DNA of 64,000 nt from Hyphomicrobium sp. (GCA_019751875.1 JAIEMV010000002.1:186001-250000); one strand, 5' to 3'. Counted from the stretch's first letter, positions 45,816 to 63,567 are shown. Translations and numbers: made by a program. Notes: generated from the sequence alone by a model not told the origin.

Positions 45816-47580
45816 GCGGCACCTTCGCCTGCGCAGACTTCATTCCGCCAACCGTGAACGTTGTCTTCGGCGGACCTGCCTTCGCGTTTTCAACTCCCTT
45901 GCAATCACATTCCGAACCGCAGGAATCGCCATCGTCGCCATCACACATCTGCTGGGTCGATCCGTGCAGCGCCGACGCACGCAATCCAACCCCGTCGTCC
46001 GCCATCTGCTCCTTGCCGCCGCCGCAGGCCATGGCCATCGCAGCTTCGTGCATCGTGTTACTCTTGCGATTGTGCGTCACCTGCCATTCGACATCCTCGT
46101 CGTTGGCCCGCTCGCGTGTCGTATCGAAATTGAAATGAACTTTTTTCTTCGACTGCGGACCCCAGTAGTCCACCTTGCCCAGGTCATAGAACTTGCGTTC
46201 AAACCCGGCCTTGAGGAACGCTTTCAAGCAGCCCCAGAGATACTTCCGCCGGTCGCCCGAGCCTGAAAACGGATACGAGAACAGCGCCTTCTTCATGTAA
46301 AAGCGGCGATAATTGTTCATCACGCGATCGAGCAACTCCGCGCGATCCATCGAATCCGGCTTCATGATCGGCGTCACGAAGTTGTATTTCTCGTAGTCGA
46401 ACACCTCGACCTTATCGCCGAGTTCCTTGAAGAGATCGGAGAACGGCCACGGCGTGTACATCGACCAGTTGGCCAGATCCGGCTTCCAATCGCAAGCCAT
46501 GCGATAGGTTTCTTCTAACGTCTCGGCCGTCTCGTTTTCGAGCCCCACGATGAACTGCGCCTCGACCACGATTCCATTGTCGCGAAGCAGCTGCACGGCT
46601 TTCTTGTTCTGCGCCACCGTCGTTTCTTTGTTGAACAGATCGAGCTTCAACTGCGCGGCGGCTTCCGTGCCGAGCGAAACGTGAATGAGGCCCGCCTTCC
46701 GGTAGAGCGGCAGCAGCTTCTCGTCGCGCAGAATGTCCGTGACCCGCGTGTTGATGCCCCAGAGCAGCCCAACGTCGCGGTCGATCAATTCTTGGCAGAA
46801 CGCGACGAACTTCTTGCGATTGATCGTCGGCTCCTCATCCGCGAGGATGAAGAAGCCCACCTGATGCTTGTCGCGCAGTTCGATGATCTCATCGACGACC
46901 GCCTTCGGATCGCGGATGCGATAGTCGCGCCAGAATTTCCATTGCGAACAGAAGGAACAGGTGAACGGGCATCCCCGCGCCATGTTTGGAATGGCGACCC
47001 GCACGCCGAGCGGAATGTACTGATACTTGGGCCAATCCAGAATGCTCCAATCGGCCTTGATGCTATCCAGATCTTTCACGGTCGGCGCCGCAGCAGTCGC
47101 GATCACCTTGCCATCGACGATGTAGGCGAGCCCCTTGATCGAAGCCCGCGCCTCGGGCCAGCGGCCCTCCGCGACGGCCTTGGCAACCTCGACCATGATC
47201 TCTTCGCCTTCACCGCGAACGATCGCGTCGATGTAAGGCGCTTCAGCGAGAACTTGCCGGTACATGAAGGTGCCGTGAATCCCGCCGAGAAGTGTCACGG
47301 CTTTGGGACAGACCTCCTTCGCCATCTTGAGGACGTTCTCGGCTTTGTAGATCGACGGCGTGATTGCGGTCACGCCAACGATGTCGGGCTGCAACTCCTC
47401 GATCATGTCCCGCAGCCGATCGTCGGCAATGTCGTGCGTCATCGAGTCGATGAAGTGCACGTCGTGAAAGCCGTTCTCCTTCAGCACGCCCGCCAGATAC
47501 GCGACCCAGGCTGGCGGCCAGTTGCCCGCGATCTCGGCGCCGCCAGAATGATAGTTGGGGTGAACGAAAAGCACGCGCAT
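45796..47580 (-). CDS. bchE: Anaerobic Mg-protoporphyrin IX monomethyl ester cyclase BchE
   Basis: 594 residues. It is the oxygen-independent enzyme that forms the isocyclic ring of bacteriochlorophyll, using cobalamin and radical SAM. The B12-binding domain is at about residues 1-135; its early part reads [21 protein letters not shown]. The iron-sulfur motif [14 protein letters not shown] has Cys 204, 208 and 211. The C-terminus carries an extra cysteine cluster (Cys 519, 546, 554, 558 and 560). Its own promoter region has FNR- and PpsR-like sites. Confidence 0.95.
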   Translation of the reverse strand: MRVLFVHPNYHSGGAEIAGNWPPAWVAYLAGVLKENGFHDVHFIDSMTHDIADDRLRDMIEELQPDIVGVTAITPSIYKAENVLKMAKEVCPKAVTLLGGIHGTFMYRQVLAEAPYIDAIVRGEGEEIMVEVAKAVAEGRWPEARASIKGLAYIVDGKVIATAAAPTVKDLDSIKADWSILDWPKYQYIPLGVRVAIPNMARGCPFTCSFCSQWKFWRDYRIRDPKAVVDEIIELRDKHQVGFFILADEEPTINRKKFVAFCQELIDRDVGLLWGINTRVTDILRDEKLLPLYRKAGLIHVSLGTEAAAQLKLDLFNKETTVAQNKKAVQLLRDNGIVVEAQFIVGLENETAETLEETYRMACDWKPDLANWSMYTPWPFSDLFKELGDKVEVFDYEKYNFVTPIMKPDSMDRAELLDRVMNNYRRFYMKKALFSYPFSGSGDRRKYLWGCLKAFLKAGFERKFYDLGKVDYWGPQSKKKVHFNFDTTRERANDEDVEWQVTHNRKSNTMHEAAMAMACGGGKEQMADDGVGLRASALHGSTQQMCDGDDGDSCGSECDCKGVENAKAGPPKTTFTVGGMKSAQAKVPHENAGA

Positions 47581-47601
47581 GAGACCGGCCTCCAGATTAG
47601 G

Positions 47602-47619
47602 TGTCTAACGCACGCTACA
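47602..47619. promoter_or_regulatory. PpsR/CrtJ box before bchE
   Basis: TGTCTAACGCACGCTACA is an exact TGT-N12-ACA, the consensus of the photosynthesis repressor PpsR/CrtJ. It lies 22-39 bases upstream of the bchE start codon, where a bound repressor would block initiation. Confidence 0.6.
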
Positions 47620-47639
47620 TTCCGGAATGACCTTGCCGC

Positions 47640-47653
47640 TTGACACTTATCAA
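47640..47653. promoter_or_regulatory. FNR-like box before bchE
   Basis: TTGACACTTATCAA matches the FNR consensus TTGAT-N4-ATCAA at 9 of 10 defined positions. It lies 60-73 bases upstream of bchE and directly upstream of the PpsR-like box. FnrL/FixK activators turn on anaerobic bacteriochlorophyll genes in purple bacteria, so the location fits. Confidence 0.65.
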
Positions 47654-47684
47654 ATCGAACACAAATCCAAACGTCTCTTTCTTA

Positions 47685-47717
47685 GAAAAATCCCGCCGCA
47701 GTTGCCCGCGGCGGGAT
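47685..47717 (-). terminator. Terminator behind hemA
   Basis: A perfect 10-bp stem (47690-47699 with 47708-47717) is followed on the minus strand by five T residues. It closes the long bchF-to-hemA unit and separates it from bchE. Confidence 0.88.
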
Positions 47718-47765
47718 GGAGTTGGCTGGTGGTGTCGCTGGCATCAGCCGGCGCAGGTAGGATCG

Positions 47766-48998
47766 TTACTCGGCCGCAAGGCGCACGTACTTGCCGTTGG
47801 CCATCGGGCATGCGTTCCACAGATCGCTTAAAGCTGCGACGAGAACGGCCATCTGCTGATCGGAATGCAGCGGCCCCGGCGTCAACCGCATGCGCTCGGT
47901 GCCCTTGGGAACCGTCGGATAGTTGATCGGCTGCACATAGATGCCGTAATGGCCGAGGAGCGTGTCGGTTACAGCCTTGCAGTGCACAGGATCACCCACC
48001 ATCACGGGCACGATGTGGCTCGGGTTCGCCATGAACGGGATGTTTGCATCTTTGAGCTTTTGCTTCAGCGTACGCGCCCGCTCCTGATGACGCTCGCGCT
48101 CCGTGGTGCTCGCCTTCAAATGCCGGATGCTGGCCAATGCACCCGCCGTGATGGCCGGCGCCAGCGATGTCGAAAAGATGAAGCCCGATGCGAACGAACG
48201 GATCGCGTCGCAGATTTCGCGTCTGGCGGCGATATACCCGCCCATCACGCCGAAGCCCTTGGCAAGCGTTCCATTGATGATGTCGATACGGTCCATCAGC
48301 CCGTCACGCTCGGCGATACCCCCGCCGCGCGGACCATAAAGTCCGACCGCATGCACTTCATCGAGATAGGTCATCGCGCCGTACTTCTTGGCCAGATCAC
48401 AGATGGCGGCCATGGGCGCGATATGCCCGTCCATTGAGTAGACGCTTTCGAAAACGATCAGCTTGGGCGCGCCGACCGGCGCCTCTTTCAACTTCTTTTC
48501 CAGATCCTCGACATCGTTGTGTCGGAAGATCTTCTTGGGCCCGTTGCCATGCCGGATGCCCTCGATCATGGATGCGTGGTTCTTCTCGTCCGAGAAAACC
48601 ATGATCCCGGGGATCAGCCTCTGGAGCGTGGACAGCGTGGCTTCATTGGCGACGTAAGCCGATGTGAAGAGCAGAGCCGCTTCCTTGCCGTGCAGATCGG
48701 CAATTTCCTGCTCCAGTTCGACATGATAACGCGTCGTGCCGGAGATATTTCGCGTCCCACCAGAGCCGGCGCCGGCTTCATCGATTGCTTGATGCATCGC
48801 GGCCAACACGGTCGGATGCTGCCCCATGCCGAGATAATCGTTGGAGCACCAGACCGTGATCGGCCGCGCCCCCGCGTCCGTGTGATGGATGGCCGTCGGA
48901 AAGGATCCGCACTGCCGCTTGATGTCCGCGAACACTCGGTAGCGTCCTTCGGCTTTGAGACCGTCGAGTTGCTCGCGGAAGATCGACAGGTAATCCAT
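47766..48998 (-). CDS. hemA: 5-aminolevulinate synthase
   Basis: 410 residues. A PLP enzyme joining glycine and succinyl-CoA, the entry step to tetrapyrroles in alphaproteobacteria. The N-terminus [22 protein letters not shown] is typical. [22 protein letters not shown] and the PLP-lysine [17 protein letters not shown] are present, with [12 protein letters not shown] near the end. Being last in the photosynthesis operon ties ALA supply to pigment synthesis. A second hemA elsewhere is possible. Confidence 0.96.
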   Translation of the reverse strand: MDYLSIFREQLDGLKAEGRYRVFADIKRQCGSFPTAIHHTDAGARPITVWCSNDYLGMGQHPTVLAAMHQAIDEAGAGSGGTRNISGTTRYHVELEQEIADLHGKEAALLFTSAYVANEATLSTLQRLIPGIMVFSDEKNHASMIEGIRHGNGPKKIFRHNDVEDLEKKLKEAPVGAPKLIVFESVYSMDGHIAPMAAICDLAKKYGAMTYLDEVHAVGLYGPRGGGIAERDGLMDRIDIINGTLAKGFGVMGGYIAARREICDAIRSFASGFIFSTSLAPAITAGALASIRHLKASTTERERHQERARTLKQKLKDANIPFMANPSHIVPVMVGDPVHCKAVTDTLLGHYGIYVQPINYPTVPKGTERMRLTPGPLHSDQQMAVLVAALSDLWNACPMANGKYVRLAAE

Positions 48999-49050
48999 TT
49001 TGCTCTCCGGTTCTTATATGCGTCGGGCCGTTTCTCTCTGCCGGCCTGTC

Positions 49051-49908
49051 TCAGAAGATGGTTGCACTTACGGGCTGTGGTGGATCGGTTTGAACAGGCA
49101 CGCTTGCCATAACGAGGCCAGGCGCGGCAGTTGTGTCTAAGCCTTGCTCGCTCTCCCTCGACCAGAGCCCCCATGCCCACAGCGAAGCGGAAGGCAAAGG
49201 CACCACGAGGAACCAATGCTCGATCAAAGCCAGCGCCATCAGAGTTGCGAGAAACGTGAAGCTGGTTGTGTCGAAGGCATTCGTGGCAGTGCCCGCTTCT
49301 CCGATGAGCAGCCACGTCGCGATTGTCGACAGCGTGACGGACAAAGGAAACAAGAGATTCATACTGCGCCGGCAGAAGTACGTTTTGAGATAGGTCAGGT
49401 GCGCCGGCAAAAACTCTTCCGTCAGATTGGGCACGCCAAGATAGACGTTGAGTTTCGCGCTGATCCGCATGACCCAAAGGATCACGAAGGTCCACAACCC
49501 GACTTCGTTGGGCGAACCGGCGAGCATCGCGTAGAGCAGTAGACCCGTCACGAGAATGGCTGCTTCGTGATAGAGCAGCGTCTCGACGGCAGGCCAAAGT
49601 CCCGCTCGACCGCGCGTGTGTCGCGGCGCTTCCGATGTGCGCGGCCCCGTCACCAGACCGGTGAGAAAACTCATCTCGTGCCAGCCCCAGACCAGCAAAG
49701 CTGCAAGAAATGCCGTATAGGCGGCGGCCGGCGATGTATCGCCGGCCGTCTGCCAGAGTGTTGCCAATGCTCCGAGCGCAACGAGTGTCGCCCCAGCCAT
49801 CGACCAGCGCACCGTCGTCCGCGGCAGCCCGATCAGCCAGAGCACCGCTCCGGTGAGAAACCACCAGGAAAAGAGAACGAACAGAACGGGCAGGCCGTAG
49901 GACACCAA
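49051..49908 (-). CDS. puhE: Photosynthetic complex assembly protein PuhE
   Basis: 285 residues with about seven to eight hydrophobic helices, such as LPVLFVLFSWWFLTGAVLWLIGL. FLAALLVWGWHEMSFLTGLVTGPR is characteristic of PuhE. It is linked to reaction-centre assembly and control of bacteriochlorophyll production in Rhodobacter. It lies between acsF and hemA on the same strand, with short gaps. Confidence 0.9.
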   Translation of the reverse strand: MVSYGLPVLFVLFSWWFLTGAVLWLIGLPRTTVRWSMAGATLVALGALATLWQTAGDTSPAAAYTAFLAALLVWGWHEMSFLTGLVTGPRTSEAPRHTRGRAGLWPAVETLLYHEAAILVTGLLLYAMLAGSPNEVGLWTFVILWVMRISAKLNVYLGVPNLTEEFLPAHLTYLKTYFCRRSMNLLFPLSVTLSTIATWLLIGEAGTATNAFDTTSFTFLATLMALALIEHWFLVVPLPSASLWAWGLWSRESEQGLDTTAAPGLVMASVPVQTDPPQPVSATIF

Positions 49909-49930
49909 TATCGCTCCTCGAACGCTTGCG

Positions 49931-50998
49931 TTACCAGATGGGCTCGAGCCGGATCTGCTGCGGAAGCGGATTGTCCCGCGCCTTCAGCAGATAGAGACGC
50001 GCGAAAGTCCCGACCGCCGAAGCGCCGAGACCAAACCGCCGCAGACGTGCGCCGATCCCCGTCTTGCCTTCCACTTCGCCGAGCTTCTCGTTGATGATCC
50101 GCAGCTTCTCCAGACCCCTCAGGAACTTGGGATTCTCGATGTCGAGTTCGACCGGGAAGACCTGTCGCGCGATTTCCGAAGTCAGGCGGAAGACCTGCAT
50201 ATCGTAATCGGTGGGGTCGATACCGATCGCCTTATGGAATTCCGGCCGGGCATGGTCACGCACGTACATGGTTGAGTATACGGCAAGCACGAAGAACCGC
50301 ACCCACAGCTTGTTCACGCCCTCGAGCAGATGCGGATTGGCCCGCATCAGGAGCGCGAAGGCCTCTCCGTGGCGGAACTCGTCGTTGCACCACTTCTCGA
50401 ACCACTTGAAGATCGGATGGAACCGCTTGTCGGGATGACGCTCCAAATGACGGAAGATCGTGATGTAGCGCGCATAACCGATCTTCTCCGACAGATACGT
50501 CGCATAGAAGATGAACTTCGGCCGGAAGAACGTGTACTTCTTCGCTTTCGTGAGGAAGCCGAGATCGATGCCGATATCGAAATCCCGCAGCGTATCGTTA
50601 ATAAAGCCGGCATGACGGGCCTCATCGCGGCTCATGAATTTGAAGAGTTCGACAAGATCCTTATTCTTGCCCCGCTTCTTCATTTCGGCGTAGAGCACGC
50701 AACCTGAGAATTCCGACGTCAGCGAGCTGACGAGAAAGTCGATGAATTCCTTGCGCAGGCCCTCAGGCAACGAATTGAGATCGAAATCGTCCCAAGCGTC
50801 CGTCCGCCGGAAGTGGCCGCGATTGGTGTCGGCCCGCATTTCGGCCAGGAGCGCGTCCCACTCGGTTCTCAGAGCCGAAACATCGATCTTGTCGAGTTCA
50901 TCGAAGTCCGTCGTGTAGAAGCGCGGACTCAACAGTGTTTCCGTCACGGCTGCCGCCGTCGTCTCGTTGGGCGCGCGGCCAAAGGTTTCAATCGTCAT
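49931..50998 (-). CDS. acsF: Oxygen-dependent Mg-protoporphyrin IX monomethyl ester cyclase AcsF
   Basis: 355 residues. A di-iron enzyme making the same ring closure as BchE but using O2. Ligand motifs are [13 protein letters not shown] and [16 protein letters not shown], with the first Glu in the [15 protein letters not shown] region. The auxiliary subunit BciE is not in this window. It overlaps the upstream small gene by 4 bases. Confidence 0.96.
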   Translation of the reverse strand: MTIETFGRAPNETTAAAVTETLLSPRFYTTDFDELDKIDVSALRTEWDALLAEMRADTNRGHFRRTDAWDDFDLNSLPEGLRKEFIDFLVSSLTSEFSGCVLYAEMKKRGKNKDLVELFKFMSRDEARHAGFINDTLRDFDIGIDLGFLTKAKKYTFFRPKFIFYATYLSEKIGYARYITIFRHLERHPDKRFHPIFKWFEKWCNDEFRHGEAFALLMRANPHLLEGVNKLWVRFFVLAVYSTMYVRDHARPEFHKAIGIDPTDYDMQVFRLTSEIARQVFPVELDIENPKFLRGLEKLRIINEKLGEVEGKTGIGARLRRFGLGASAVGTFARLYLLKARDNPLPQQIRLEPIW

Positions 50999-51300
50999 AG
51001 CTTCCTCCCCGAAGAAAAACTCACTTCGTAGAGTTCAGTGAACTCCAACCGCGCGGCGATCTTCGTGATCAGCCGCTCGATGGGCGACGCACGCGTCACC
51101 GTTGCCTGGCGTTCCAGTACGACCTTCTGGCCGTAGGGCACCCGGATCGGATCCCCATGCACGAGCACTTCATCACCGGCCTCGACGGGCGCGGTTCCAT
51201 GCAAGTCGACATGGGCGTGCAGACTTTCAAACGTGTTTTCGATTTCGATCGTGCAGGATACCACCTCGGGTGGCGGCCCGCGAAACGCTGTAAGCATCAT
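50995..51300 (-). CDS. Conserved small protein of the puh operon
   Basis: 101 residues, no membrane segment or signal peptide. A beta-rich middle ([18 protein letters not shown], then [18 protein letters not shown]) is followed by a helix ([16 protein letters not shown]). A small gene at this place between puhC and acsF is seen in other purple bacteria, but I do not know an established function. It overlaps acsF by 4 bases. Confidence 0.75.
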   Translation of the reverse strand: MMLTAFRGPPPEVVSCTIEIENTFESLHAHVDLHGTAPVEAGDEVLVHGDPIRVPYGQKVVLERQATVTRASPIERLITKIAARLEFTELYEVSFSSGRKL

Positions 51301-51303
51301 GGT

Positions 51304-51759
51304 TCAGTCCTTCCCCTTGGCGAGAAATTGTTCGAAAGCCCTGCGATTCATGGTCCCGAACGCGTTCAGCATGACGACCTCGCCAGTCGCCAAATCTGTT
51401 AGTGACAGCATATCGTCGGTGTGCCGCGCCAAGCGGAACGGCACATCGCTACTCGCACCGAGCAACGCCCGGTCGCGAGCCATGCTGCGCATGACGACGC
51501 GGACAAAACCATCCTGACCTGGTTTCACTTCCGCGATCTGTTGCTTGAGGCCGGCATCGACGACGCCGACCGAACCGTTGTCGAGATCCTGGAAGATCAG
51601 CTCTCGCTGTTCCGTCACGGGCGCGTACTCCACCCGTGTCGCTCCAAAGTCCCAGAGCCGAGCTGAAATGGCGAAGGCGATCGACAGGCCGATCAGAGCG
51701 GCGCCCGCGATCAGGAGGGCTCTCGGAAAGGGTTTGGCGTCGATGGCGTCTTCGTGCAC
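51304..51759 (-). CDS. puhC: Photosynthetic complex assembly protein PuhC
   Basis: 151 residues from the GTG at 51759, with AGAAGGAG upstream. A much longer open frame exists but reads through puhB and is not coding. One membrane helix (ALLIAGAALIGLSIAFAIS) precedes a periplasmic beta domain with REL IFQDLDNGSVGVVDA and VRVVMRSMARDRALL motifs. PuhC helps organise reaction centre and LH1 complexes. Confidence 0.85.
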   Translation of the reverse strand: MHEDAIDAKPFPRALLIAGAALIGLSIAFAISARLWDFGATRVEYAPVTEQRELIFQDLDNGSVGVVDAGLKQQIAEVKPGQDGFVRVVMRSMARDRALLGASSDVPFRLARHTDDMLSLTDLATGEVVMLNAFGTMNRRAFEQFLAKGKD

Positions 51760-51779
51760 GGCGATCACTCCTTCTAGGT

Positions 51780-52451
51780 TCAGGCCGCGGCCGGGGTTGC
51801 ACCGCCCGGAGCCGTGGTTGTCTCCGCGGGCCGAGCCGCAGCGACGGGACGTGTGGCTTTTTCCGGCGAACCAGCCGCCGAATGCAGGGCGCGCGAGAGC
51901 AGAGCACCGACGTTTTGCGCATCGGGCACCGCCCGGAGCGTGGGCTGCGGTTTGCGCAGGTGCCAGGCTCGGGTATTCGGCCACAGATGCAGGAACGTCA
52001 GCTTGCCCAGATCATCGACCGCCAGCGCAATGTCGCCCGTCCCGTCCGCACGCAAGGCGACATCCGCGCTATGGATGGACTTGAATGGGACATTGATGGT
52101 GATCGGCAAGGCTACGCCGTAGCGCATCACCACGCGGCGGCTGGTGATGGTGTAGATCGTCGTACGGGCCATGAGACTTGCCAGCCCGGCGAGGATCGCA
52201 ATGCTTGCGACCGACATTCCCAGAAGCGGAATGCTGTCGATGGCGATCTGCGACAGCGCATGGCCGTCGTAGAGGCCGGCGACCAGCCGCCAAGTGAGGA
52301 GCACCGCAAAGTACGCGGCGATCAGATCGATGTGCAGCACCCGGCGAGCGGTAGCCGAGGCGGAGGGCGATCCCTGCCAGAGGAGCTGTTCGCCCTCCGG
52401 CAGGTTCGCGGGCAGCCCTGGAACGGGCTCGAAGTCGTACTCGTTACTCAC
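51780..52451 (-). CDS. puhB: Photosynthetic complex assembly protein PuhB
   Basis: 223 residues. A cytosolic N-terminus EYDFEPVPGLPANLPEGEQLLWQG is typical, followed by helices such as LIAAYFAVLLTWRLVAGLY and ASIAILAGLASLMAR. A PH-like domain (RTTIYTITSRRVVMRYGVALPI) is present. It is needed for reaction-centre assembly. It overlaps puhA by 4 bases. Confidence 0.92.
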   Translation of the reverse strand: MSNEYDFEPVPGLPANLPEGEQLLWQGSPSASATARRVLHIDLIAAYFAVLLTWRLVAGLYDGHALSQIAIDSIPLLGMSVASIAILAGLASLMARTTIYTITSRRVVMRYGVALPITINVPFKSIHSADVALRADGTGDIALAVDDLGKLTFLHLWPNTRAWHLRKPQPTLRAVPDAQNVGALLSRALHSAAGSPEKATRPVAAARPAETTTAPGGATPAAA

Positions 52452-53230
52452 AGTAGCGGCTCCGCACGCTGGGGATCAGAGTAAAGAGTACCGGCGCCGT
52501 AGTATGCCGTCACCTTTTCTTCTTCGAGGAACGTGATCTGGTCGGGATTCTTTAGTGCAGGCACATTGCCGAACTGCGAACCCATCAGCGCCTTCACCTT
52601 GACGATGCCACGATCCTGATCGATGCGAAGGAAATTCATGGGCACGAGAACCGAGCGACCTGGCTTGCCGCCGGCAGCATTGAGTTCGGCTTCCAGGTAC
52701 CGGATGATGATTTCCGACTTGTCGATCCACACGTCCTTGATCGTGCCGACAGCAACGCCGTTGCCTCCGACCAGCGCGAAGCCGCGCGGATCGCGATCGT
52801 TGACGTTGATATCGAAGGCAGGAGCCACACGGAACGGGACGATCTTCGGCGCGCCGTTGACCATCAGGTCGGGAACATCGGCGCGCAGCGCGTAGGAGCC
52901 AGGTCCCACTTCCGCCAGCATAGGATCGCCAATCGGCTCGATGGGTGCGCCAGGCCAGACCGCCATCTTCTCAGCGTTGCCCAGTCGCGTATCGATGCGC
53001 GCGTCGTCCGGTGCCCTCGCCTCGCCGCCATGCGGCAGCTTGAACACCTTGGCCTGGGGGATGAAGTAATCATCGCCCGGTTTCAGCGTGTTCGAAGGCT
53101 CGGAGAACAGGGGATACCCCTCGCGGCGCGTCTCGCGCTGAAGGTAGAACACGAGCCCGATAAAGAAGATAAAGAAGACGTATAATGTGATCTGGGCAAC
53201 ATCGAACATGCCCATAATTTCGCCCTTCAT
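52448..53230 (-). CDS. puhA: Reaction-centre H subunit
   Basis: 260 residues from the ATG at 53230, chosen for the GGAGGTG ribosome site. A single membrane helix (ITLYVFFIFFIGLVFYLQRE) anchors a cytosolic PRC-barrel domain. Motifs include REGYPLFSEP, FKLPHGGEA, and the PRC part GVAVGTIKDVWIDKSEIIIRYLE. The H subunit caps the type II reaction centre and guides proton uptake to QB. The pufLM genes must lie outside this window. Confidence 0.96.
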   Translation of the reverse strand: MKGEIMGMFDVAQITLYVFFIFFIGLVFYLQRETRREGYPLFSEPSNTLKPGDDYFIPQAKVFKLPHGGEARAPDDARIDTRLGNAEKMAVWPGAPIEPIGDPMLAEVGPGSYALRADVPDLMVNGAPKIVPFRVAPAFDINVNDRDPRGFALVGGNGVAVGTIKDVWIDKSEIIIRYLEAELNAAGGKPGRSVLVPMNFLRIDQDRGIVKVKALMGSQFGNVPALKNPDQITFLEEEKVTAYYGAGTLYSDPQRAEPLL

Positions 53231-53255
53231 AGTTTCACCTCCATGGATCCTGAAG

Positions 53256-54688
53256 TTAACCGGGAAATTCGGCGAGACCGAACTTCCCAGACATGCGTGA
53301 CTTGTTCACCCGCCCCATGCCAACGAGCGGGCCGATTGCCACGAGCGTTGCAAAGAGCAGAACAATTTCGATGTGATAGACCGCGGTGTAGCCCGTACTC
53401 GGCGTGGCCAGCGCCTCTCCAAGTTGACCAGAGGTGGCAAGCGCACCGACGCCGTCGCGAATAAGTCCTCCACATGCGATCGCAGTCCCGGCAGCGGTCG
53501 CCTGCACGGCTCCCCAGACGCCCAGAGCCATGCCGTGGCGTCCACCCTTCGACATGTTCATGACCGCCGTAAGCGTGCCGACGGAGAACAGTCCGCCGCC
53601 AAATCCGATCAGCAGGGTTCCGGCGCGGAAGATTTGCGCCGACTCGACATGCGACGAAAGGATGACGAGGGGGAATGCAGCAAGCCCCGCGATGGAGCCA
53701 AGCGCGGCAAGTCGGAACGGATCAAACCCGGACGTCAGCACATGCGAGGCAACGACGAATCCAAGGAGAGTCCCGCAGGCCAGGAAACCGGTCAGAGCCG
53801 TCGTCTGCCCGACCGAAAGGTGCAGGATCTCACCGCCATAGGGCTCGAGCAGAATGTCTTGCATGCTGAACGCCGCCGTACCGAGACCGATACTGACGAG
53901 AACGCGGGGCCACGGTCCGCTGGCGGCCATGGCTCTCCACGATTCCAGAAAACCAGGCTCGTTGGCAGCAAGCCCGCGGGTCCGCGAAGGATCGCGCACT
54001 TCCTGCTTCCACAGGGCAATGACATTGAGGATCATGGTGACGGCGGCGGCGCCCTGAACCACCTGGATCAGGCGCAACTGACTGAAGTCCGAAAGTAGCC
54101 ACCCGAACACGATCGAGGTCACCACCATGCCGACCAGAAGCATGACGTAGAGGAAGGCCACGACGCGCGGCCGCGACTCCGGCGGCGCAAGGTCTGTCGC
54201 GAGTGCGAGACCTGCCGTTTGCGTCGTGTGTAGCCCTGCCCCAACGAGAAGGAACGCCAATCCCGCCCCGGCATATCCGATCCACGCCGGCCCGCTGGTA
54301 TCTCCTGAAAGCACGATCAGCGCGAATGGCATGATCGCGAGGCCGCCGAACTGCAAAATCGAACCGAACCAGATGTAGGGCGCCCGCTTCCAGCCGAGCG
54401 CCGACTTGTGGTTGTCCGATTTGAACCCTACCAGCGCCCGGAACGGTGCGAACAGCAATGGCAACGAAACCGCGACCGCCACGACGAATGTCGGCACACC
54501 CAGTTCAACGATCATCACCCTGTTGAGTGTGCCGTTCAGCAGCACGACCGCCATGGCGACCGAAACCTGAAATAGCGACAACCGAAGCAGACGGCCAAGT
54601 GGCAGCTCTTCGGTTGCTGCGTCGGCGAACGGCAGGAAGCGCGGGCTGATATTGACCCACGCCTTCACCAGTTTATCGCTGACGGCGT

Positions 54689-54692
<4 letters not shown>
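53256..54692 (-). CDS. lhaA: LH1 assembly protein LhaA (PucC family)
   Basis: 478 residues, a 12-helix major-facilitator-like protein. LRLSLFQVSVAMAVVLLNGTLNRVMIVELG and RALVGFKSDNHKSALGWKRAPYIW are PucC/LhaA signatures. It assists insertion of light-harvesting polypeptides and pigment. It overlaps bchM by 4 bases and precedes puhA by 25 bases, the standard order in purple bacteria. Confidence 0.93.
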
Positions 54693-60051
<5,359 letters not shown>

Positions 60052-60080
<29 letters not shown>

Positions 60081-61659
60081 ACAGAGTCTCAATGGTTATG
60101 GTCGTGATGCCGCGTTCTGCGGCGTAGCGTTCGGTATTGCGCCGTGCCTTGCCCCGCACGAAGAACGGGATTTTTCCGAGTTCTTTTTCTGCGTCCGCAG
60201 CCCAACCCTCCGGCTTGGCTGCCACTGGCGCCTGCAGCACGATCGCCTCTGAGGTCGCGACGGGTGCCATCACGGCTACGGGCGCTTCAGCCGAGGCATC
60301 GCGCGCCCCACCATGACCGCCCAGATGCGAAGGCCCGGCACCATCGTGGAATTCGAAGTCGTCGCGGAACATCTGGAGGAGATGTTCTTCAAGACCCATC
60401 ATCAGAGGATGAACCCAGGTATCGAAGAGCACGTTGGCGCCCTCGAAACCCATTTGCGGCGCATAGCGCGCGGGGAAATCCTGGACATGGATCGGCGCCG
60501 AGATCACCGCGCACGGAACACCCAGTCGCTTGGCGATATGCCGTTCCATCTGCGTGCCGAGAACGAGTTCAGGATGCAGCTCCCGCACCGCCTGCTCGAC
60601 CTCGAGATAGTCATCGGTAACGAGCGCTTCCAACCCGTATTCCTTTGCCGCCTCGCGAACGTCGCGGGCAAATTCGCGCGAATAGGTGCCAAGCCCGACA
60701 ACCTTGAACCCCAACTCACTCGTGGCGACCTTGGCCGCGGCGATGGCATGCGTGGCATCGCCGAAAATGAAGACGCGCTTGCCGGTGAGGTAGGTGCTGT
60801 CAATGCTGCGCGAATACCATGGCAACCGCGACCGCTCGCGCGAAAGAAAAGCCGTGCTGTCGATGCCGGCCAGTTCGCACACTTCCTTCACGAAGGCGCG
60901 CGTGGCTCCCACTCCGATCGGGATGGTCTTGGTGAACGGTTGCCCGAAGGTCCGCTTCAGCCAGTTGGCGGCGTTCTGCGCCACTTCAGGATAGAGTACG
61001 ATGTTGAAGTCGGCTTCCGGCAACCGCGCCAGATCGGACGGCCGCGAACCCTGCGGCGCCACCACATTCACTTCGATTTTCAGATCGGCCAGAAGGCGCA
61101 GGATTTCGGTGACGTCGTCCCGATTGCGGAACCCGAGCGACGTCGGTCCGAGAACGTTGCAACGCGCGCGCTCACCGGCAGCCCGCTGAGGGCGGGTCGC
61201 GCCCGGGGCCGGCGCCTGTGCGCCCGTATAGGCGCGCACGAGCTGGTAGAATGTTTCAGCCGCGCCCCAATTCTCTTTCTTCTGATAGGCAGGCAACTCG
61301 AGCGGGATAACGGGGCAATCGAGGGCAAGCGCCTTGGCGAGCCCGCCTGGATCGTCTTGGATCAGTTCCGCCGTGCACGAGGCGCCGACGATCATCGCTT
61401 CGGGCTTGAAGCGCTCGTACGCCGCCCGCGCCGATGACTTGAACAGTTCCGCCGTGTCGCCGCCGAGGTCGCGCGCCTGAAATGTCGTGTAGGTCACGGG
61501 CGGGCGCACGTTGTTGCGCTCGATCATCGTGAACAGGAGATCGGCATACGTGTCGCCTTGCGGCGCATGCAGCACGTAATGCAGACCGTCCATCGAGTTC
61601 GCGATCCGCATCGCGCCGATGTGTGGAGGTCCTTCGTAGGTCCAGACGGTCAACTGCAT
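60052..61659 (-). CDS. bchB: Dark protochlorophyllide reductase subunit BchB
   Basis: 535 residues, homologous to NifK. It forms a heterotetramer with BchN around a [4Fe-4S] with one Asp ligand from BchB near the N-terminus. Motifs are [56 protein letters not shown], and a C-terminal protochlorophyllide-type domain [15 protein letters not shown]. An Ala/Pro-rich linker at about residues 450-480 is longer than I expect for the family. Confidence 0.96.
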
Positions 61660-61662
61660 GGC

Positions 61663-63476
<1,814 letters not shown>

Positions 63477-63525
63477 GATCGTCTCGCCCCGCGCTGGTGC
63501 AGTTAGCCTGCGACCTAGCGTGCCG

Positions 63526-63567
63526 AGATTACGACCGCCCCCGAATGAATGTCAACCTAAGTTGACG
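63526..63567 (-). promoter_or_regulatory. bchF promoter with a PpsR-like palindrome
   Basis: On the minus strand TTGACA (63555-63550) and TAATCT (63531-63526) are spaced by 18 bases, a good sigma-70 promoter. The perfect palindrome GTCAACCTAAGTTGAC (63551-63566) overlaps the -35. With its flanks it reads TGT-N12-ACG, one base from the PpsR/CrtJ consensus. Binding there would block bchF and could also affect the divergent gene. Confidence 0.6.

Noticed and set aside
47594-47599. TAATCT as -10 of bchE
   Set aside because: It would place the transcription start downstream of the ribosome-binding GGAGG, so it cannot be the promoter for a normally led bchE.
51760-51984. N-terminal extension of puhC through puhB
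   Set aside because: The extension is a frame-shifted reading of the end of puhB; the GTG at 51759 has a strong ribosome site.
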